Part shown: positions 58,129 through 64,000 of the stretch, piece after piece
Layout of the letters: every line of letters starts with the position of its first letter
Position numbering within the stretch: position 1 is the first letter of the stretch
Origin: Larix kaempferi
Taxonomy: Eukaryota > Streptophyta > Pinopsida > Pinales > Pinaceae
Direction of reading: 5' to 3'
NCBI GenBank assembly: GCA_027924585.1
Contig: BSBM01000609.1
Span: 1,127,501 to 1,191,500, forward strand
DNA: 64,000 bases
Notes under the pieces: generated by a model
Database searches by the model: none
What the model saw: only the letters and a program-made list of their open reading frames with translations
What the model was told of the DNA's origin: nothing
Position numbers and translations under genes: made by a program

Positions 58129-58620
58129 GTTAGAAAAACAGGATCACAAAGCAATAACAATAAACAGAAATGCAAATATAATCACACATACACATTACAA
58201 GAGAGACACAGATATATTCACCCAAGATAGGCTACATCCACATTGAAATTTTCAGTCCTTTTATTATACCGTCCAGCAAGGTGAAGGGATACAACATGCA
58301 GCATAGCCGCTGCACTTCCTCTTCACTGTCTCACAGTCTCTCTTCTTAATCTCAAATATCTTTACAATGCATAATACCTAATACATCAACCCTATCCGTG
58401 TTACAATGTCTTTCTTTTATAAGGGAAATACAATGGGAAAATACCAGGGGTTACCCAAAACCATGGGCCCGAAAACTGTTGGCGAAAACAACCCCAAAAA
58501 TTTTTCTCGGGGGCGCTGCCCCCGAACCCCAAGGTTGGGAATGAGTGTACAGTAAGCCTGGGGTACAAACATGACTGAATAACATCTCTGAATCTAGAAG
58601 ATCATGCTCCACAACCAACA
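58129..58620 (-). repeat. 5' LTR of the copia element
   Basis: It runs from TGTTAG to CCAACA. It differs from 53584-54083 by scattered substitutions and small deletions, for example around 58217 where several bases are missing. Confidence 0.92.
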
Positions 58621-59444
58621 ATAGGTAGTTATAGCTCCTACACAAAATGTCAAATTTGAATAAGAATGTATCCGGATCCTCACTACTCTTCCCATAAAAG
58701 GTCGGTAGTGAGGAGGGAGGGATGTTTTTCATGGTTACATCTTGTGCAATGTCTAAGATAGGGAACCCAAAAGTACCTTCAATTCTAACTTCTCCCTCTT
58801 CCTCCTCTTGTCGTACATGATTTTTATTTTCATCCTCCATGAAGACTTGATTGCCAAAGAGAGAATACCTAGGTTTTTCTTTTCTTGGTGAATATGGGAT
58901 GTCCCAATGTTCTGTTTCAGGGAGAATATTCATCTTTTTAGGAGAAGAATTACTAGCTACGTGGGAGTCCACTTTTTGAAGGGCCTATCGTTGTTGTCTC
59001 AATTTGTGAAACAACTATGTTCACAGAATTTTCAAAAGGAGCGTCTACTTGCGCAGGATCAACAAAGTCCACTAAGTTTGGACCACCTACTATTGAAAAG
59101 GTAGTGTCTTTGGGATTTTGAGCTAATGGAGGGTTGAGAGGTTCTGATGTTTTATCCTTTTCAGTTTCCTCTTGTCTAAGTTCAGTCTCAATATGAGCTT
59201 GAGGTTCTTCTAGTGGAATTTTCTTATGGACAGAATTTTCTGATGTCTCTATGGTTTCCCCTAAATGATTTCCAGAAAGGATTTATTTAGCTTTCCAAGT
59301 AGGACTATCCCCTATAGGTGTGTTCTGATACCTTTCTGATGAGTTAGTAGTTGGGGTGGCATGCCCCTCGCAGAGGTTAGTAGGGATTTTAGTAGGAAGG
59401 CTAGTTTTAATGTATCTACCTTTTGAGTCTCTATACCTATTCAT
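58621..59444 (-). pseudogene. gag N-terminal part of the Athila/Tat-like element
   Basis: The probable start is ATG 59444 (MNRYRDSKGRYIKTSLP). The region up to 58972 carries stops. The open part 58621-58972 reads FGFPILDIAQDVTMKNIPPS, LPTFYGKSSEDPDTFLFKFD and CRSYNYL, then is cut by the copia LTR. The same gene resumes at 53583 with DGQKLKLFL. The separate short frame that runs on into the LTR is an artefact of the insertion. Confidence 0.8.
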
Positions 59445-59650
59445 GAAAACAAAACTAAAACTGAAATAAATTCTAATTGCATTACTACTATTGTTGGGTT
59501 TTGGGGATGCCTGTTATAACAGATGCGTAGGTTCTTACCTCTCACCCACCACCAGCCTATTTCTAAGTTTCAAAGAGGAAAATTCTATCAACCACTAAGT
59601 TTTAAGAGAGAATTCTACCTATCTACAACTTACTTCTACCTAACTACAAC

Positions 59651-59668
59651 TCCTCAGCAACGGCACCA
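59651..59668 (-). promoter_or_regulatory. Primer-binding site of the Athila/Tat-like element, tRNA-Asp type
   Basis: On the minus strand this reads TGGTGCCGTTGCTGAGGA, three bases inside the LTR. It fits the tRNA-Asp primer (TGGCGCCGTTGCCGGGGA) at 15 of 18 positions, all three differences being transitions. Confidence 0.8.
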
Positions 59669-59671
59669 AAA

Positions 59672-62050
59672 TGTTGGGTATATTTACTGTCTTAAGGAAT
59701 CACCAAATATTGAATTATCGACCAGGTTTGGTAATATTAGAGTTGTGGCACAGTATATGCTGAGGTAGAATGGTACCTAAGACATTGGCTTGATCGACCT
59801 TAGAAATTTTTAATAATGAAAAGATCGAAAGATCTTTCAAAACGAAAAACCGATTCAAACTTAAAAAAATATAACTACTAAACTGATTAGACCTAACTAA
59901 ACCAATAGATCAGAATAGTATCAATCTATACTACTCTATTCTATGAACAATAACTGAGAAGATAAAAACAACAATACTATTCTAGGAAACAAGACTTTAT
60001 AAAAAACATAATTACTTTTATGAAAATGGAAACTACTGATTAAGGATTCAAACTCTAACCTAGGAATTAGAAAGTAACAACTATAAATGATTTTAGAAAC
60101 CTATCTATGAAATGATTCAATTGACAACTAACTATGGAAACAAGAAACTATATTATCTTAAAGAAAAATTACAAACTACTTATAAATTCAATAGTTAAAC
60201 TATTCATGCATTCAACAAATATTCAAAACTAAACAAAACTACCTAATTCCATTCTCCTTGAGGATTCTAAGGAAATGTATCAAATGTAATAGGAATGGGA
60301 GAGAATGTATAAAAATGACTTTCAAATGTGACAAAGAAACAAAACAGAAGCAAATCTAGTTTAACTTCTACAAAGAGATGCAAACTAAAGAGTGTCCAAT
60401 GACAACTAACTTTAAACATTGTAATCTATTCTTTATCTATAAGCAAATGACATGGAACAAATGTAATCTAGAAGCAAGTAGAAAACTTAATAAAGATATT
60501 TACTTCAAATGAATTTGATCTAGAAGCAAGTAGAAAACTTGATAAAGATATTTTATTTCTGAATCAAATCATATTCTATGAACATCTTCATTAACTATGT
60601 GAATGAGAAGAGAAAATCCTATGCTTGAACTAAGAAACCATCAAAACTAATGTACTTTGGAGAATGAAATTACTAAGCTTAATCCAAAATCAATCTTAAC
60701 AAACATGAAGTAAACTAAACTAAGAATGAAATTAACAAGTGCTAAAACAGTAACAAGTTAGGAAATCAGAGATAAACGAAACATGATTTGAAAAGAAAAC
60801 TAAAGCAAAGTTAAGGAAATGGAATGAAAACTAAGAATGAATATGAAGCTTAATTGAAACTTTATGTGGTTCAAAACAAGGTCCTAATTACATATATAAA
60901 TGTTGATCAATCACAGGAAATATTAAAATTCGAAAACCTAAGAAATTGAATTCTAAACAAGCATAAAAACAATGCAGAAAATATTAAAGTCAGTATGACA
61001 ATCCGGATGACAGTCTGAAACACAGTCCAAATGACAGTCCGGATGAAAAAAAACAATATAAACTAAGAAAATAAGCAGACTAAATGATCTTAATGCCAGT
61101 TGGTTGATGCATATGAACCTACAGTGCAAGAAAAGTAGTAAATAGAATGTTTAAAGCTAAAATAACAAGAAGCAACTTATACTAATCACTATCTAAGGAA
61201 ATAAACCATTTCTATTGCATTATAAAGTAAGTCTGAAACGTAAGTGAAACTAATCTACAACTGCAGGAAAACAAACAAAACTAAATCTAACTATGAACTG
61301 AACTCTGAAACATTAACTAGTTAACTTTATCTACTTGCAAATGGAAAGACTGAAAGCAAACTAAGAAAAACTATGCATGACCCGTCCTAGATTCTGAAAA
61401 TGAAAATTATATTAGCAACATGAAATAAATTACAGGAAATAAAACAACATCTACAGGAAAACAAAATTAAACACATATGCTGAAAATGGAAACTATTTAT
61501 TTGCAAGAAATAAATATAGAATATACACAAAAACCTCTGGTTGTTGAGGGGCCCTTCTCAGCAATCAGGGATTGAATCTAACTCAGATTATCACCAATAG
61601 AACATCAACAGCTAAAAAACTCCATTAGCTGAAAAAGATTACATAGCGTTCTCTCACTCAGTGTTTCTCTGCAAAAATTACTGCTAACTCCTATTACATG
61701 CTGCGATGTTGCGTTTCTCCATAAGAGACATCTTTATATAATTTTTACAATAAGAGAGAAGGTCAACTCTTTCAGTGGTCGACCTCTCTAAAAATAGAGG
61801 TCTTAATTGCAACAGAAACGGCTCAGCACAACACACCGACCGTTTGCCTGATTCCACGGGCATTGGTTCACTTCACGTGGGTAGTTATGCGTTGGCTATC
61901 CTTGACGTGGGCATATTATGCGATGTCAATATAGGCGGACAGGAGGACGGATATTCTAGAATGGAGGCTCACGAACCATGAGGGACACGTCGCCAACATA
62001 ACCCACATCATCGTTTTTGTCTTTAATGCCCCGAAATATTCCAACCAACA
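59672..62050 (-). repeat. 5' LTR of the Athila/Tat-like element
   Basis: The inner edge TGTTGGGTAT abuts the primer site, and the outer edge ATTCCAACCAACA ends at 62050. The ends are perfect 6-bp inverted repeats (TGTTGG/CCAACA). The minus-strand TATA at 61733-61741 divides a short ~310-bp U3 from a ~2-kb R-U5. The outer end is inferred from these terminal bases, since no second LTR is available. The right flank is ATTCT. Confidence 0.75.
61733..61741 (-). promoter_or_regulatory. LTR TATA box of the Athila/Tat-like element
   Basis: The minus strand reads TTATATAAA. It lies 310 bp inside the outer LTR end, a usual distance for U3. Confidence 0.6.
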
Positions 62051-62934
62051 ATTCTGCGGGTGTGAATGGAGGGCTGAACAATGGTTCGAATGCGGCTGGA
62101 TGTCTTCAGCGTGAATCTAAATAATGATCCTAATGACAACCACAACCTGTAGAACAAGAACTATATGGCAAGCACATCTAGAAATATGAAATAATTGTCA
62201 ATAAACCATAAAATGATGAGATTTAATCAAAATTCATGTGATATGTAAATAAGTTCATACCTGGGTCTGATTGACAATCTGAATGGCAAAAAGTATGGAT
62301 TAATATACCAAAAATGACAAAAGCAGTGCCACCAAAGCACGTTTAATGACAAAAATGGACATCAACAAATACACATTAATCTCATACCAAATAAGTCATA
62401 TAATAATCTCTATGATAACATTACATAATCCAATATGAGTATGATTTGGTTTCCACTTTATTTTAGAACTTATTACTAAGAGCAAGTAGTTCTATTTCTT
62501 TTTTCTAGAATCAAAATTTAATCATTACACATTACCATTATCCAATACATTATTGAAAGCTAGGAACCAGTTGTTAATCACATATACTTGAAATAACAAG
62601 TTAGTTATGACATAACCAAATTACATGAACAAGAATATATCAAGAGTTACAATACCAAATTTAGAAGTAGTTTATAAGCTTGATAACTAATAAGTACATT
62701 TTCCACCCAAACATTCGATCCTCTATCTGGAAACTTCCATCTATAGGTAGTAATTTTTAACTTACGATCAATATTTTCACTTCAATAGTCATTAAATTTC
62801 ACATAAAATAATTATAAGATTATATACATAGATATATATGCAAATACGTTCCTTATGCCACAGCCTCAAGAGAATGACTTCTCCAAGTCGTTCAAATATG
62901 TTGCAACATTCAAAGGACTACAACCAACGATTAC
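62051..62934. other. Intergenic DNA, nothing recognised
   Basis: This is AT-rich DNA with no recognisable frame or transposon end. Confidence 0.5.
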
Positions 62935-63260
62935 AGGGTCGATCCTCGTTGAGGCCGCCTGTACTTCTGTCAAAAACGTTTTAAGTAACATATGAAAGCA
63001 ATAAACAGTAGGCTGGTCCTTTCTGTTGAGGTTGCCTCTGACCTCTCTAGGAAGAAAGTTTAAATAATAAAATGAAAACAACAAAGAACATGCAGGTCCT
63101 CTCTAGTGAGGTCGGCTCTGAATTTTCTGGGAAGAAAGTTTAAATAGTAAAATGAAAACAAAAATGAACAAGCAGGTCCTCTCTGGTGAGGCCGCCTCTG
63201 ACTTTTCTGGGCAGAAAGTTTAAATAGTAAAATGAAAATAATAAATAACAGGCAAGGAGA
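62935..63260. repeat. 80-bp minisatellite, about four copies
   Basis: GAAGAAAGTTTAAATA-type blocks recur at 63051, 63131 and 63211. Each is followed by ATAAAATGAAAA and CAGGTCCTCTCT-GTGAGG, and then a GCCTCTGA-type end. A more diverged copy precedes them from about 62935. The minus-strand frames across it repeat a 27-residue pattern with a frame change per unit (80 is not a multiple of three), so it is not coding. Confidence 0.85.
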
Positions 63261-64000
63261 AGGTCTGCGACCTCCCATGAGGAGCGCCCTCTTCCGTTTG
63301 GAAACCTAAATAATCAAGATGTAATAAAAGCATACTACACAGTTTGTGAAGTTGCATCCTCCCATACCCACCATACATTTATAAAATATATATACAGTCA
63401 AAAAGAAAGGGAAGGAATGCACCCATCACTAGTTAAGACGAATGGGGAAGAGCTACGCCTAAACTTAACCTATTAATAAGAAGTTTGTATAATATTATAC
63501 CCCACTATGAAAGAATAAGAAACATGTTTGACCTACGAGGCTATGGTTCCTTTGTAATTCAACTAAGACTTACTTGATATAATACATTTATTTAAAAATA
63601 GCTTGTTATATTAAAGAGAGAAAAGTTCCCTCTCTCCTTAGAATTAGGATCTCAAATCCAATAAATGATTTGCATCATTATGTGAGCATATCAATATATA
63701 TTCTCAAATACTCTACTCATAAAGAACTTCTCAATTTTATTGTTCATAACAATATAGATATCTATGTGAAAATCCTCACAGCAGATCTAAGATATGATGT
63801 ATACCTCACAAGAGAATAATTGATTAAGCAAGAAAATAGAAGAAGAGTGGTCAATGCAGTATAATGAGCAACAGAATAATAATACAATAGAACTCGGATA
63901 GAAGCAAAAATACTTCACACACACTAAATTATTAATCACAAATGGACATATAAATAATACAATGCATGAGGAATTCGAATGCCTAGGGTGGCAATTCGAA
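63261..64000. other. Intergenic DNA, nothing recognised
   Basis: No frame, repeat or transposon end is visible. The DNA is AT-rich to the window end. Confidence 0.5.

Larger units (their letters stand above)
53584..58620 (-). mobile_element. Nested Ty1/copia element, Tork/Tnt1-like
   Basis: LTRs of 500 bp (53584-54083) and 492 bp (58129-58620) flank gag, protease, integrase, reverse transcriptase and RNase H in copia order on the minus strand. The flanks ATAGA (53579-53583) and ATAGG (58621-58625) are taken as the 5-bp target duplication. A perfect 13-base tRNA-iMet primer site and a purine tract are present. The integrase and linker sequence (HMSEKGMQILHSRKLLP, GYGVDDFGYYLWD) resembles the Tnt1/Tork lineage. 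It is structurally complete but has several nonsense and active-site changes. Confidence 0.93.
48418..62050 (-). mobile_element. Athila/Tat-like Ty3/gypsy element, 3' LTR missing, with nested copia
   Basis: On the minus strand from 62050 there is a 2.38-kb 5' LTR, a tRNA-Asp-type primer site, gag, protease, reverse transcriptase, RNase H and integrase, ending near 48418. A copia element (53584-58620) lies inside gag. No 3' LTR is recognisable to the left, so the copy is truncated there or its LTR has been lost. The RT (IYPISNSKWVSPLVVVPKK, GLCNAPATFQRAV, YMDDF) is of the Athila/Tat type and no chromodomain is present. All frames are broken. Confidence 0.88.

Noticed and set aside
58451-58972. 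A 173-codon protein with a novel C-terminus
   Set aside because: The last third is copia LTR sequence read through from the interrupted gag gene.
63060-63278. Minus-strand frames repeating LNFLPR
   Set aside because: They are products of the 80-bp minisatellite, whose unit is not a multiple of three.

Overview
This window looks like plant nuclear DNA: AT-rich, almost without genes, and built from old LTR retrotransposons nested in one another. Plant marks are Ty3/gypsy elements of the Tat/Athila and chromovirus lineages primed by tRNA-Asp and tRNA-iMet, a Tork/Tnt1-like Ty1/copia element, a kelch gene, a piece of a GT-2-type trihelix factor gene and a first exon resembling peroxisomal multifunctional protein. 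The huge LTRs, heavy decay and low gene density would suit a large gymnosperm-type genome, but that is an inference and no species can be named.

Layout. 1-3740: intergenic DNA with short tandem repeats and, at 2098-2184, a probable relic exon 1 of a peroxisomal beta-oxidation gene. 3741-26429: one giant minus-strand Ty3/gypsy (Tat-like) element, with ~5.18-kb LTRs at 3741-8925 and 21257-26429, near-identical 5-bp target duplications and a tRNA-Asp primer site. Its internal order is gag - protease - extra RNase H - reverse transcriptase - RNase H - integrase. A 5.8-kb DNA transposon-like element (11029-16854) with short inverted ends and a perfect 8-bp target duplication splits its polymerase gene. 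Each LTR carries a decayed ~1,080-codon reading frame in the element's sense, placed upstream of the LTR TATA box and so apparently in U3. This is the most unusual feature here.

26430-33000: intergenic DNA around the only intact gene, a single-exon kelch-repeat protein (30246-31739, minus) with an acylation-type N-terminus and an acidic repeat domain. 33001-42037 and beyond: two decayed chromoviruses tail to tail, whose 3' LTRs form a diverged inverted repeat at 33449-37028. 42038-48417: a 5' LTR start, a long TA repeat, minisatellites and a minus-strand trihelix pseudogene (46455-47040) with a 125-bp internal duplication. 48418-62050: a minus-strand Athila/Tat-like element with a 2.4-kb 5' LTR and no recognisable 3' LTR. 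Its gag gene is split by a complete but dead Tork-like copia element (53584-58620). 62051-64000: intergenic DNA with an 80-bp minisatellite.

Except for the kelch gene, every coding region carries stops, frameshifts or lost catalytic residues. At the sites where the two LTR copies could be compared, the differences I checked were C-to-T or G-to-A changes, as expected for methylated, silenced repeats.
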